From Chlamydiota bacterium (GTDB taxonomy: Bacteria; Chlamydiota; Chlamydiia; Chlamydiales; Parachlamydiaceae), in NCBI GenBank assembly GCA_013288825.1, contig JABDBC010000001.1:1-64000 (forward strand): a DNA stretch of 64,000 nucleotides, written 5' to 3'. Below are positions 26,534 to 34,799 of this stretch, in pieces. The stretch's first letter is position 1; each line of letters begins with the position of its first letter. The notes beneath the pieces are model-generated. The model had not been told where the DNA came from, ran no database searches, and saw only the letters and a list, made by a program, of their open reading frames with translations. The translations under genes were made by a program, and so were the position numbers.

Positions 26534-27493
26534 ATGACTAAGCTAGAACAATTAAGAAAAATGACAGTTGTTGTTTCTGATACAGGGGATATTGATTCCA
26601 TAAAGAAATATGTACCCACAGATGCAACGACGAATCCCTCATTAATTCTTGCAGCAGTCCAAAAGCCGCAGTACAAGTATTTGGTGGATGATGCTGTGAA
26701 TTTTTGTAAGAAGGCGCAGTCGAACCACGAGCGCAGAGAATTATTGATGGATAAACTCTTTGTGAATTTTGGCTTAGAAATTCTCAAAATCATTCCAGGA
26801 AGAGTTTCAACTGAAGTCAATGCGAACCTATCGTTTGACGTTGAGGGGAGTATAAAAAAGGCGCATCGTTTAATTGAATTGTATGAGAAAGCTGGAATTT
26901 CCCGAGAAAGGGTTTTGATCAAGTTGGCATCCACCTGGGAAGGCACCCGCGCCGCTCAGGTGCTAGAGAAAGAGGGAATTCACTGTAACATGACTCTCTT
27001 GTTTAGCTTAGGGCAGGCCATAGCTTGTGCAGAAGGGAAAGCAACCCTTATTTCACCATTTGTGGGACGCATATTAGATTGGTATAAGAAGCATGACAAT
27101 GTTTCGGGGTATGCCCCAGCAGAGGATCCAGGGGTAAAATCGGTCAGAGAAATTTATGATTATTTCAAGAAGTTTGACTATAAGACACAAATTATGGGAG
27201 CTAGCTTTCGCAATAAAGAGGAGATCTTGGAATTGGCGGGATGTGATCTTCTCACGATATCTCCACAGTTTCTGGAGGCTCTCAGTCAGGAAGAGGGCAA
27301 TGTCGAGCGCAAACTAGATCCAGTGAAGGCAAAACAGGCGAACATTGAAAAGATTGTGATTGATGAAAAAGCATTCCGATTGATGTTGAATAACGATGCA
27401 ATGGCGACAGATAAGTTAGCGGAAGGGATACGCAAATTTGCTGAAGATGCCAGCGCATTAGAAGAACAACTTGCACGTGAATATCTGCGCTAA
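26534..27493 (+). CDS. tal: Transaldolase
   Basis: It moves a dihydroxyacetone unit between sugar phosphates in the non-oxidative pentose phosphate pathway. It has 319 residues, subclass TalB length. K130 in [16 protein letters not shown] is the Schiff-base lysine (Lys132 in E. coli). [11 protein letters not shown] and [17 protein letters not shown] are the other signatures. The SD GGGGAG lies within the end of the upstream gene. Confidence 0.96.
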   Translation: MTKLEQLRKMTVVVSDTGDIDSIKKYVPTDATTNPSLILAAVQKPQYKYLVDDAVNFCKKAQSNHERRELLMDKLFVNFGLEILKIIPGRVSTEVNANLSFDVEGSIKKAHRLIELYEKAGISRERVLIKLASTWEGTRAAQVLEKEGIHCNMTLLFSLGQAIACAEGKATLISPFVGRILDWYKKHDNVSGYAPAEDPGVKSVREIYDYFKKFDYKTQIMGASFRNKEEILELAGCDLLTISPQFLEALSQEEGNVERKLDPVKAKQANIEKIVIDEKAFRLMLNNDAMATDKLAEGIRKFAEDASALEEQLAREYLR

Positions 27494-27512
27494 TCTAATC
27501 TAACATCTTATT

Positions 27513-27550
27513 TTATCACAGAGATCACAGAGGCCACGGAGAGGGGGTGA
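27513..27550. repeat. F8 motif downstream of tal
   Basis: TTTTATCACAGAGATCACAG followed by purine-rich sequence; one mismatch to the F8 core. Its GAGAGGGGG end supplies the ribosome-binding region of the next gene. Confidence 0.5.
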
Positions 27551-27556
27551 GAGGGT

Positions 27557-27856
27557 ATGCATCAAGCTAAAAATCACCATGAAAAAGTAAAGCTAACCAT
27601 TGATTGTACTGTTGATGAAAGAGCTTATATTAAGATGTTAGCTGCTAAAGCTCGTATGAATCTAAGTGAGTTCATTCTTTCTTATCTTCGCAAGGATTTT
27701 CCTCGAGAGAAAAAGCCTAACAAAGTGACTCTTAGAGCTATGAGGGAGAGTAAAGAAGGGAGAGGTATAAAGTGTGATTCCCTTGAAGATTTCTGGGGAA
27801 AGATGGGGATGAGTTCAAATGCAAATGTGGCATTAGCTTGCAAACTGGATGCATAA
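27557..27856 (+). CDS. Orphan ribbon-helix-helix antitoxin-like protein
   Basis: The protein has 99 residues. KVKLTIDCTVDERAYIKMLA followed by SEFILSYLRK fits the beta-alpha-alpha DNA-binding fold of RelB/DUF1778-type antitoxins. The C-terminal half, NKVTLRAMRESKEG...LEDFWGKMG, is like the toxin-binding tail of RelB-type proteins. No toxin gene is next to it: downstream is a tiny basic gene on the other strand. It may be the remnant of a module or act alone. Confidence 0.65.
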   Translation: MHQAKNHHEKVKLTIDCTVDERAYIKMLAAKARMNLSEFILSYLRKDFPREKKPNKVTLRAMRESKEGRGIKCDSLEDFWGKMGMSSNANVALACKLDA

Positions 27857-27859
27857 TCT

Positions 27860-28006
27860 TCAAGTAGCATTTAGATTACTTTTTTTTTGGGAGTCGGTGC
27901 GTTTTGCTGAGACTTTTTTTATGGCTCTTCGAAGCGCTGTTTTGTTAATTGTGCCTCGCGCTTTTGGGGAACGAATGGTTCTTAATGGCTTTATCACCTT
28001 ACTCAT
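27860..28006 (-). CDS. 48-residue highly basic protein with consensus promoter
   Basis: This gene is easily missed because of its size. The ATG at 28006 follows AAGGAG by 6 bases, and a near-consensus promoter ends 18 bases upstream of it (28024-28052). The protein begins MSKVIKPLRTIRSPKARG and has 15 Lys/Arg against one Asp, with Ala/Thr-rich helices (NKTALRRAIKKVSAKR). This suggests a nucleic-acid- or ribosome-binding protein, but I do not recognise it. Its 3' end is 3 bp from the convergent antitoxin-like gene. Confidence 0.65.
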   Translation of the reverse strand: MSKVIKPLRTIRSPKARGTINKTALRRAIKKVSAKRTDSQKKSNLNAT

Positions 28007-28023
28007 TTCATGCTCCTTACTGG

Positions 28024-28052
28024 ATTGTAATCAATCTATCTAGCTATGTCAA
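28024..28052 (-). promoter_or_regulatory. Near-consensus sigma70 promoter of the 48-residue gene
   Basis: On the minus strand TTGACA (28047-28052), 17 bases, TACAAT (28024-28029): 11 of 12 consensus bases at ideal spacing. The start site would lie near 28017, giving a leader of about 11 bases that just contains the SD. Confidence 0.75.
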
Positions 28053-28097
28053 AGAGTAAAGAAACGCTATGGTTTTACGAAAATGTTTCTTTAGCTG

Positions 28098-28126
28098 TTG
28101 CATTTTAAATGTTTATTTCATATAAT
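28098..28126 (+). promoter_or_regulatory. Sigma70-type promoter of small RNA copy 1
   Basis: TTGCAT (28098-28103), 17 bases, TATAAT (28121-28126), then AATGGTATGGAT. The same arrangement stands before the minus-strand copy at 4634-4662. It diverges from the promoter at 28024-28052. Confidence 0.65.
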
Positions 28127-28132
28127 AATGGT

Positions 28133-28188
28133 ATGGATTGGAAATTTCCGATCGGCGATTGTGCCCTGGTGTAACCAGGGCTTTTCGC
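28133..28188 (+). ncRNA. Putative small RNA, copy 1, beside decayed DUF3800 gene
   Basis: The unit contains GATTGG-AAATTT-CCGATC, a 6-bp stem, then GCCCTGGT-GTA-ACCAGGGC followed by TTTTCGCTTTT, an intrinsic terminator. Copy 2 (4572-4627, minus strand) keeps both stems although the bases differ (for example GATCGG/CTGGTC with wobbles). No reading frame of note is present. It ends at the stop codon of the DUF3800 remnant on the opposite strand, the same geometry as copy 2. Confidence 0.58.
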
Positions 28189-28190
28189 TT

Positions 28191-28326
28191 TTAAGTTTTT
28201 GGGAAGATTTTCAGGCCATACCCGTCCATTTTTCCGTTCCTATAGATTATTTTCTTTTCTACTAGTTTGAAGCTCCGATTTTCTTGCTTTGAGTCAATTA
28301 CATATCTACCAATAGGATGTGCAACA
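28191..28326 (-). pseudogene. Remnant of a second DUF3800 gene (C-terminal 44-45 codons)
   Basis: On the minus strand the frame reads VAHPIGRYVIDSKQENRSF and ends DGYGLKIFPKT-stop. This matches the intact protein's VAHPIGRHVINSKQESRSF and DGYGLKIFPRLQ, and its stop lies at the equivalent place. Homology stops abruptly near 28326, 10 bp from the guaC stop codon, so the first 80% of the gene is missing. The adjoining small RNA is retained. Confidence 0.88.
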
Positions 28327-28335
28327 ACCTCCAAT

Positions 28336-29346
28336 TTACTTAAAACGGGGTTTGCTTTCGTGGATATACGCCTCGGTGACTTCGATAAATTCAGCCTTCC
28401 GCTGCAGCTCCTTTATATTGCGAGCTCCGCCATACGTCAAGCCACTTCGAAGCCCTCCTAGCAGGTTGTCGATTAGGTCCTGGGCTTTTCCACTAATTTG
28501 CGCCCAGAAATCGACTCCTTCCGGCACAATACTTTTCTTAACTGCTCCATAGTAGTCATTTTGGAAGTCTGAGCTGGCCTGTCCGCGGTATTTTGCCTCG
28601 ACTCCTCCATTAGATCCCTCTACAGGCCTCTTTTGGGCAGCACTTTCTTCAGTAAGAGCAAAAAGTTTCCCTATCATGACTGTGCTGGCTCCTGCTGCCA
28701 GAGCGATGACGACATCTCGACTATCGCGTATTCCCCCATCTGCAATCAGTGGAATGCGCAATTTTTCAGCGATCCGTGCACATTCGTAAATAGCGCTAAA
28801 TTGGGGAACTCCAAAGCCTGTGACCATGCGGGTTGTACAAGCAGAACCTGGGCCTATGCCTACTTTAACAGCATCCGCTCCTGCATTGACGAGGTCGTGA
28901 TAAGCCATTGCGGTACAGACGTTTCCGGCGATGACATCTTTGTTAGGATATGCTTTTTTTAAGCGCTCAATTGCTTTAAACATAACTGTAGAATGGCCGT
29001 GAGCAATATCAATGCACACACCTAAGGCTCCTAATTCGAGCAATTTTTCAGCTTCATTAATTTTATGAATTCCGCAGGAGATGTAGCATCGCTGTGCATA
29101 TTTTTTTACCCATTGTTCTTGTACTGAAAAATCGGCAAAACGGTGGAAGATGGGGAAGGAGCCATTTTGTAATAAAACATCTGCAAGAGAGTCCCCGATG
29201 ACGGTATCCATATTTGAAGCGAGGAGTGGGATGGCCATTTTCCGGTCTCTTGTCAGCCAAGTTTCTAGAATGGGTTCAGTCCGGGAGGGGATATTATTAA
29301 ACTGTGGCACTAAAGCCACGTCGTCAAAGGAATAGGCTCGTTTCAT
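28336..29346 (-). CDS. guaC: GMP reductase / IMP dehydrogenase family protein
   Basis: This TIM-barrel oxidoreductase has 336 residues and no CBS domain. [18 protein letters not shown] holds the catalytic Cys, with [21 protein letters not shown] after it. [11 protein letters not shown] near residue 45 resembles GMP reductase (NMDTV) more than IMP dehydrogenase (AAMDTV), so conversion of GMP to IMP is more likely; IMPDH activity is not excluded. The ATG at 29346 overlaps the upstream stop as ATGA, which decides the start over the ATG at 29370. Confidence 0.8.
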   Translation of the reverse strand: MKRAYSFDDVALVPQFNNIPSRTEPILETWLTRDRKMAIPLLASNMDTVIGDSLADVLLQNGSFPIFHRFADFSVQEQWVKKYAQRCYISCGIHKINEAEKLLELGALGVCIDIAHGHSTVMFKAIERLKKAYPNKDVIAGNVCTAMAYHDLVNAGADAVKVGIGPGSACTTRMVTGFGVPQFSAIYECARIAEKLRIPLIADGGIRDSRDVVIALAAGASTVMIGKLFALTEESAAQKRPVEGSNGGVEAKYRGQASSDFQNDYYGAVKKSIVPEGVDFWAQISGKAQDLIDNLLGGLRSGLTYGGARNIKELQRKAEFIEVTEAYIHESKPRFK

Positions 29347-29921
29347 AGATTCAAAACCGCTTGGTAGCATTGAATTAAGTGGTCGACTCCATTAAGAGCA
29401 TGGTGGGGCTCTTGCTCGGGAGGCAGGAAATACTGCTTAGCAATGGCATTCTTTGATAAATTCATAGATACAGGAAATGGTTCCCTTTTTTCTACTCTTT
29501 TTAAATGGCTAATTGTCCAATACATAGAAGCCAAATCGAGCCAATGGTAGGGCCAATTCATTTTTTCCTGAGCATAAACATCGACAATCTGACTGAAAAA
29601 AGCCCGATCAAACCCTGGATTTTGGCAGATAAATACAGCCTTTCCCCTTTGGATTTCTACAGAATTAAAAAGCTCTTTGATTTCACAAGATACTTTGGCA
29701 ATTTCTTGTCCTTGGGAAATATGTTCCCAAGTATATCCATTGATCTGCATGCTGATGAGATCGCGCTTTTCCCAAATGTCGACAGGGTGTTTTACGAGGC
29801 TTTGATAGGTTGCCAGTAGTGTTTGGGTGGGGAGTTCGATGATTTTTAATGCAATATCGACGACAGAGTGTTTGAAGGGATCTAATCCAGTAGTTTCTAT
29901 ATCGAGAAAAATCCCAAGCAT
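29343..29921 (-). CDS. DEDDh 3'-5' exonuclease
   Basis: The protein has 192 residues. D7-x-E9 in FLDIETTGLD, the Asp in NPGFDRAFF, and HHALNGVDHLIQCY (His and Asp of the third motif) make a DEDDh nuclease of the RNase T/oligoribonuclease/DnaQ group. It acts on RNA or DNA 3' ends; which one is not decidable by eye. It overlaps guaC by 4 bases, so the two form an operon that could link RNA decay with guanine nucleotide recycling. Confidence 0.85.
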   Translation of the reverse strand: MLGIFLDIETTGLDPFKHSVVDIALKIIELPTQTLLATYQSLVKHPVDIWEKRDLISMQINGYTWEHISQGQEIAKVSCEIKELFNSVEIQRGKAVFICQNPGFDRAFFSQIVDVYAQEKMNWPYHWLDLASMYWTISHLKRVEKREPFPVSMNLSKNAIAKQYFLPPEQEPHHALNGVDHLIQCYQAVLNL

Positions 29922-29994
29922 AGGGGCAAATTTTTTATAGGTTTTAAAGAGCCATAATGTAGCAAATCAGGCTGATCTGCACAAGACTGATTTC

Positions 29995-30123
29995 AAAGAA
30001 GGGACAAGGGACGTAAAGGACATAAGGGACATAAAGGACAAGGGACCTAAGGGACAATGATCGTCCTTTATGTCCCTTGTCCTTTATGTCTCTTATGTCC
30101 TTTACGTCCCTTGTCCCTTCTTT
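29995..30123. repeat. GGAC 9-mer palindrome (family F4)
   Basis: AAAGAAGGGACAAGGGACGT starts the left arm and its complement ends the right arm at 30123. Units are GGAC(A/C/G)TAA(A/G), mostly at 9-bp steps, as in 13854-13987. It lies between divergent genes. Confidence 0.88.
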
Positions 30124-30263
30124 GGGTCTTTGCGTTTAATTTTTTTCTTGCTGTTGCGCAGCGAAGATCCTTTTCAAAAATGATCCTGAGGAGTAAACTT
30201 GTGATCGAGCATAGAATTATGCTTCAATATTGTTGGGTTTATTAATTAACAAAGGGTTATAAT

Positions 30264-30599
30264 ATGAAAAAAATACTTTTTTTAACTTCTATTTTATCTT
30301 TATTACTAGTTTCTACTGTTCCTTCATCAGCTGAAGCAAGAAGCAGATTCTCTTTAAGTGTAAATAATAATGTCTACGCAGCGCCTCGTCCTGTTGTTGT
30401 GGAACGATATTACCAGCCTGTTTATGCTGCCCCACAGGCATATTACGCAGCTCCTCAGCCATATTACGTTCAAGAAGTGGCTCCTGAAGTTGTTTATGTA
30501 CGCCCTGCTCGTCCAGTATACCCTGTAGCCGTCTATCAACGTCCTGTGCGCCCTGCAGTAAACACTAGCTTTGGATTTCATTGGTTTTTTGGTCTATAA
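30264..30599 (+). CDS. Secreted Tyr/Pro/Val-rich small protein
   Basis: The protein has 111 residues. [17 protein letters not shown] followed by SSAEA is a clear signal peptide, with cleavage near residue 25. The mature part is low-complexity, with repeats of YYAAPQ and [10 protein letters not shown], and ends FGFHWFFGL. The composition suits an envelope-associated structural protein. I do not recognise a family. The stop lies 24 bp before fabI. Confidence 0.75.
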   Translation: MKKILFLTSILSLLLVSTVPSSAEARSRFSLSVNNNVYAAPRPVVVERYYQPVYAAPQAYYAAPQPYYVQEVAPEVVYVRPARPVYPVAVYQRPVRPAVNTSFGFHWFFGL

Positions 30600-30622
30600 A
30601 GAAATTTCAAGAGGAGTTATCG

Positions 30623-31537
30623 ATGTTAAAGATTGATCTAAGAGGGAAGCGTGCCTTCATTGCCGGTGTTGGCGATGATCAAGGGTACGGTTGGGCCATT
30701 GCAAAGGCGTTGGCAGAGTGTGGTGCTGAGATATTGATTGGGACATGGACGCCAATCATGAAGATATTTTCGGGTAGTCTTGCTGCTGGAAAGTTTGACG
30801 AGTCTCGTCAGCTCTCAGATGGCTCACTGATGAACTTTGCCAAAATATACCCCTTAGATGCCACTTATGATACTCCTGCGGATGTCCCATTAGAGGTCAA
30901 AGAGCATAAGCGTTACAAAGATGTCTCTGGCTATACAATTTCTGAAGTGGCAAAAGCTGTTGAGAACGATTTTGGCAAAATCGATATTTTGGTGCACTCC
31001 CTTGCAAATGCTCCAGAAGTCCATAAGCCACTTCTGGAAACATCCAGGAATGGCTATTTGGCATCTTTAAGCTCATCTTCATATTCGTTGATAAGTTTGC
31101 TTGCTCATTTCGGTTCCATAATGAATTCAGGAGGCGCAGCACTTTCTTTGACCTTCATTGCGTCAGAGAGGGTGATTCCAGGTTATGGCGGTGGAATGAG
31201 TTCCGCCAAAGCAGCTTTGGAAAGCGATACGCGTGTTCTGGCTTGGGAAGCTGGGCGGAAGTGGGGTCTGAGAGTAAATACTATCTCAGCGGGACCTTTG
31301 CGTAGTCGGGCAGCGAGAGCGATTGGCTTTATTGATCTCATGATTGCATATGCAGAGGTGAATGCGCCTCTCACTAAGGAGCTGACGGCATCTGAGGTGG
31401 GAAATGCGGCGGCTTATTTGCTTTCACCATTAGCCTCTGCGGTGACGGGAACGTGTCTTTACGTTGATAATGGATTGCATGCGATGGGCTTAGCAGTGGA
31501 TAGCCCCTGTATGCAGCCGGCAGCCATGACGGGATAA
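30623..31537 (+). CDS. fabI: Enoyl-ACP reductase FabI
   Basis: This NADH-dependent reductase does the last step of fatty acid elongation. It has 304 residues, the long plant/chlamydia-type form. [18 protein letters not shown] binds the cofactor, and [20 protein letters not shown] holds the active-site Tyr and Lys. The ATG at 30623 has GAGGAG 6 bases upstream; the frame is open 14 codons earlier but overlaps the preceding gene. Confidence 0.95.
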   Translation: MLKIDLRGKRAFIAGVGDDQGYGWAIAKALAECGAEILIGTWTPIMKIFSGSLAAGKFDESRQLSDGSLMNFAKIYPLDATYDTPADVPLEVKEHKRYKDVSGYTISEVAKAVENDFGKIDILVHSLANAPEVHKPLLETSRNGYLASLSSSSYSLISLLAHFGSIMNSGGAALSLTFIASERVIPGYGGGMSSAKAALESDTRVLAWEAGRKWGLRVNTISAGPLRSRAARAIGFIDLMIAYAEVNAPLTKELTASEVGNAAAYLLSPLASAVTGTCLYVDNGLHAMGLAVDSPCMQPAAMTG

Positions 31538-31554
31538 CAGTCTGTGACGATTTT

Positions 31555-31573
31555 TTTACCACAGAGCCTGCTG
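31555..31573. repeat. Short F8 motif after fabI
   Basis: TTTTTTACCACAGAGCCTG, a truncated F8 copy, directly before the F6 palindrome. Confidence 0.4.
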
Positions 31574-31597
31574 AGACTGTGAAAAAATCGATAAAGG

Positions 31598-31856
31598 TTT
31601 GTGCCGGCCCTCCGGGACGGTATGTGTTGGTTGGCGGTTACCCAGGCTTCGCTTACCCCTCCGGGGGGCTTCAGCCTGGGCTATTATGTAAACAGCCCTC
31701 CGGGCAGTGTGAAAAGACTGTTTTTAAAAAAAAACTGCCCGCACACAGCCCGGAGGGTCTGTTCACATAATAGCCCAGGCTGAAGCTCCCCGGAGGGGTA
31801 AGCGAAGCCTGGGTAACCGCCAACCAACACATACCGTCCCGGAGGGCCGGCACAAA
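31598..31856. repeat. 259-bp GC-rich palindrome (family F6)
   Basis: The ends are TTTGTGCCGGCCCTCCGGG and its complement. CAGGCTTCGCTTACCCCTCC and CAGCCCGGAGGG form inner paired blocks. It is close in sequence to 21247-21501 and lies between convergent fabI and the BON-domain gene. Confidence 0.9.
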
Positions 31857-31867
31857 TCAGAGACATC

Positions 31868-33022
31868 TTATCGTTTTGCAACGGCGAGGCGGTTGGTCAC
31901 ATTGGACACACCGTCAATAGTGCGTACTGTGTTTACAACGCGCGCAATATCTTCAGCTTTGTCTACATTGCCTTCCAAAGTCACATCGCCATTAGTTGTT
32001 TTAAGAGTAATGGTGTCATTAAAACCTGAAGTAAACCAGCCGCCTAATTTATCGCGAATTCTGCGGTTGAGTTGTCGATCAGAATCAGTTGCAGCATAGT
32101 CTGCAGGGAATGAAGGGTCTTTAGTAGCCCCTTGATTTCTGCCGAATGTTGGCTGATTTGTTGTCTGATCGTTCATGTTTTTATATCCTCTATCAGATGT
32201 TGATAGCTCTTTAGGCTGTACAATCAGCTTTGTTTGCACGCCGTTAACATTATCTATTTTTCTGATTGTATCGGATACTTTTTGAATATCTTCTGGTTTT
32301 TCAACAGATCCCTGAATGATCACGAATCCATTGGTCGTTTTTAAGATGATAGTGTCATTATATCCTGAAGAAAACCATCCGCTCAATTTATTGCGAATTT
32401 TGCCATTGAGGATTCGGTCGTTTTCAGTTGCTGCGCTATCTTGAGGGAATGTTTTGGTTCTTGAAGTATTCTGATCATCAGTTGCATATTGGCCGTTGGG
32501 GCTATCTGAGAAGTTGGAGTCGCTCATGCTGGTGCGTTGTCTTATGTTGACGTCATATTGTGAAGGGGTAGTTTGAGGATTCATTTGATTCATTCCTCTT
32601 CCTTGGTTAGGTGCATTAGATGGAGAATATCCACTTGGATAGCTTACTGGAGCGTTATACTGTGGAACATATCCTTGTGTTGGGTAGCCAGTTTGATAAC
32701 CATAGCTTCCTGTTTGGAATTCTGGATTTGAGTTATATTCTGAAGAGGGATAGGTCTGGGTATAGCCCGCTGGTGGATTATTTTGATATTGTGTGCTTGT
32801 AGAACGAGTGTTTGAATAACTTCGATATTGTGGAATTGTAGAGGTATTGCGTTGGGTTTGTAGATTACTTTGATTATATCCTGCATTTGGATTTTCAGAT
32901 GGCATACTTTGGTTATATCCAGTAGATGGATATGTGTTTGAAGAAGTAGAGAATTGATTTACAGCATATGCTGTTGAAAAAACAGCTAAAGCAAGTCCTG
33001 TGATACTAAGTATTTTTTTCAT
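31868..33022 (-). CDS. Secreted protein with two BON domains
   Basis: The protein has 384 residues. The N-terminus MKKILSITGLALAVFSTAYA is a signal peptide. Residues 25-200 are Asn/Tyr/Pro/Ser/Gln-rich and disordered. Two BON domains follow at about 200-270 and 313-384; each contains a KTTNG(F/D)V block and ends in an IDxVxxV-type strand. BON proteins bind envelope lipids and respond to osmotic stress. SD: AGGAGG 5 bases before the ATG. It lies downstream of two stress-type genes on the same strand. Confidence 0.85.
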   Translation of the reverse strand: MKKILSITGLALAVFSTAYAVNQFSTSSNTYPSTGYNQSMPSENPNAGYNQSNLQTQRNTSTIPQYRSYSNTRSTSTQYQNNPPAGYTQTYPSSEYNSNPEFQTGSYGYQTGYPTQGYVPQYNAPVSYPSGYSPSNAPNQGRGMNQMNPQTTPSQYDVNIRQRTSMSDSNFSDSPNGQYATDDQNTSRTKTFPQDSAATENDRILNGKIRNKLSGWFSSGYNDTIILKTTNGFVIIQGSVEKPEDIQKVSDTIRKIDNVNGVQTKLIVQPKELSTSDRGYKNMNDQTTNQPTFGRNQGATKDPSFPADYAATDSDRQLNRRIRDKLGGWFTSGFNDTITLKTTNGDVTLEGNVDKAEDIARVVNTVRTIDGVSNVTNRLAVAKR

Positions 33023-33086
33023 GGGATCCTCCTTTAAATTAAATGGTCTTAGAGGGAGTTCAAAGGAACTCCCAACTTATTAGGGC

Positions 33087-33701
33087 CTAACCACGTGAAG
33101 TGGCTTTTTCTGTAACTGTAGAAATATCTTCTGCGCCTTCTTTTTTCATGATGTCTTTAATAGTATCTATTTGCTGATAGTCTTGTGCGTCGACTCCAAC
33201 TAAAACGCGGCCGGCTTTTAAACTATCTTGATATTTTTCTGCGATGTATTTTGGCAGCCCAAGTCCTACAAGAGCTCCAATAAGAAGTCCTACGCCGCCG
33301 CCTACTCCAGCGCCGCTCAATGCTGCAAGAAGGGGGCCTGCTGCAATGAAAGGGCCAACGCCTGGGATTGCCAACGCTCCTAAGCCTGCGAGCAGCCCGA
33401 GAGAGCCTCCGATGATTCCACCGGCTAATCCGCCTGTAGCAGCACCTTCAGGAGCTTTTGTTTGTTTTTCAACGCCCATTGTATTTTTTCTGGTTGTTCT
33501 TTGAGTTGCGGTGCTTTCTCGTGTGAAGTATTCAGGATTTGTTTCGATTTCTCCACGTGAATTTGTACGAGTATAGCGATGTTCGGCGTCATAAACTAGA
33601 AACGAGATGAATTCGCTATCAAATCCTTGTTCTTGCAAACGATTCACTAGACGACGCGCATGATCTTCATTTTTTGCTAAACCAAAAACAGCTTTTTTCA
33701 T
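33087..33701 (-). CDS. Glycine-zipper stress protein (YflT/17M-like N-terminus)
   Basis: The protein has 204 residues. The N-terminal domain KKAVFGLAKNEDHARRLVNR is like the general stress protein 17M domain. Residues 85-150 are a Gly/Ala-rich hydrophobic hairpin (GGLAGGIIGGSLGLLAGLG) that may insert in the inner membrane. A short alpha/beta tail mentions GVDAQD and IKDIMKKEGAEDIST. AAGGAG lies 7 bases before the ATG. A GGGAGTT/AACTCCC hairpin (33053-33072) separates it from the BON gene. Confidence 0.72.
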   Translation of the reverse strand: MKKAVFGLAKNEDHARRLVNRLQEQGFDSEFISFLVYDAEHRYTRTNSRGEIETNPEYFTRESTATQRTTRKNTMGVEKQTKAPEGAATGGLAGGIIGGSLGLLAGLGALAIPGVGPFIAAGPLLAALSGAGVGGGVGLLIGALVGLGLPKYIAEKYQDSLKAGRVLVGVDAQDYQQIDTIKDIMKKEGAEDISTVTEKATSRG

Positions 33702-33761
33702 AAAAGTACTCCTTGTTAATTTATTTTATTTAGTTATCTAATTTCTTCGATTTATAATTTA

Positions 33762-34283
33762 TTAACTAACAGCTTGAGCGTTGATGCCTGAAGTAATCCA
33801 ACTTCCTTCAGCAATTTTGCTTAAGGATTTATCAGCATTTTTTTCTTCTGTGAGGATTTCGTTAATGATCTCTTCGACGCTTGTGAGTTCCAGGTGATGT
33901 GCAAAGGCTTTTAAGGTTCCATATGATGCAATTTCATAGTGTTCAATTTTTTGAGCCATTGCAATAATTGCAGCATCTTCTACAAAAGAAGGGTAAGATT
34001 TATTTTTGAGTACAGTGCTGGCTTCTTTTAATAGACCTTGCATAGAAACACAAAGGTCTCCTTCAGGTTCCTCTCCCAACTCTGTAAAAGCAACTTCTAG
34101 GCGGTCTTTTTGGCGTTTTGTTTCTGCAAAATGTTGTTTTAGGGCTTCTTTAAGATCTTGCGAAGAAACCATTTGCATCAATTTTGGCATTGCTTCGATG
34201 ATTAGTGTTTCTGAGCTATACATATCTCGGAGTTGATTTAGAAATAGTTCAAGGAAATAGTTGTGGTTTGAGTTTTTTTTCAT
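33762..34283 (-). CDS. YciF-type ferritin-like protein (DUF892)
   Basis: The protein has 173 residues and is fully helical. FLNQLRDMYSSETLIIEAMPK opens the DUF892 domain. Glu/His residues in ALKQHFAETKRQKDRL and KIEHYEIASYGTLK are the likely di-metal ligands. The family is stress-induced and ferritin-like. AAAAGGAG precedes the ATG. It heads a three-gene minus-strand cluster with the glycine-zipper and BON genes, each with a strong SD and a gap of about 60 bp. Confidence 0.85.
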   Translation of the reverse strand: MKKNSNHNYFLELFLNQLRDMYSSETLIIEAMPKLMQMVSSQDLKEALKQHFAETKRQKDRLEVAFTELGEEPEGDLCVSMQGLLKEASTVLKNKSYPSFVEDAAIIAMAQKIEHYEIASYGTLKAFAHHLELTSVEEIINEILTEEKNADKSLSKIAEGSWITSGINAQAVS

Positions 34284-34448
34284 ATTAGGTGCTCCTTTTA
34301 GTTGTGTTATGTTCTGATGAGCGACATTAACTATTATTACTTTCTTTAATTTTTAAATTATTATTTATAAAGATAATAATCAACATATTTAATTAAAAAT
34401 CATTTATTGTGATTATTTATAAAATTTGATAACGATACAGAAAGGGGA

Positions 34449-34775
34449 TATGCGCGAACCCGTGCCGGACCGTAGTGGAGAACCGTCCCCACACGCAAAA
34501 TCGCGCAAGGGGACGGTTCTCGCATAACGCATTTCTTTAACACGGGCCACACAAGCAGGCTTTTATTTTCATAGACTGGCCTGTGTTAAAGAGATGACGT
34601 TATGCAGAACTGTCCCCCTTGCATCGTCTAAGTGTAAGAGCGCGCGGGGGACAGTTCTGCCTGACAGCCTAACGTTTTAACACAGGCCAAGAGTTACGAG
34701 CAAAAGGCTTTTTAGGTGGCCTGTATTAAAACGTTAGGCTGTCATGCGAGAACCGTCCCCGCGCAGACTGTATGT
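34449..34775. repeat. Chain of hairpins (family F7)
   Basis: Five units follow each other: GAGAACCGTCCCC/GGGGACGGTTCTC; GCATAACG...TTTAACACGGGCC/GGCCTGTGTTAAA...CGTTATGC; AGAACTGTCCCCC/GGGGGACAGTTCT; a TTTTAACACAGGCC/GGCCTGTATTAAAA hairpin; and a final GAGAACCGTCCCC half. It fills most of the 516-bp gap before the glucan synthase gene. The AT-rich part (34284-34440) shows nothing recognisable. Related chains: 62085-62440 and 63712-63890. Confidence 0.85.
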
Positions 34776-34799
34776 GCGAGTAAAACAAATGGGGCTTTC

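Noticed and set aside
27849-28043. Plus-strand frame downstream of the orphan antitoxin, considered as its toxin
   Set aside because: No SD or toxin-like motif; the minus strand here has a promoter, SD and a better frame.
28267-28552. Two plus-strand frames beside guaC
   Set aside because: They are antisense to the DUF3800 remnant and guaC.
31579-31881. Four near-identical frames on both strands (PPGRYVLVGGYPGFA type)
   Set aside because: They are translations of the two arms of the F6 palindrome.
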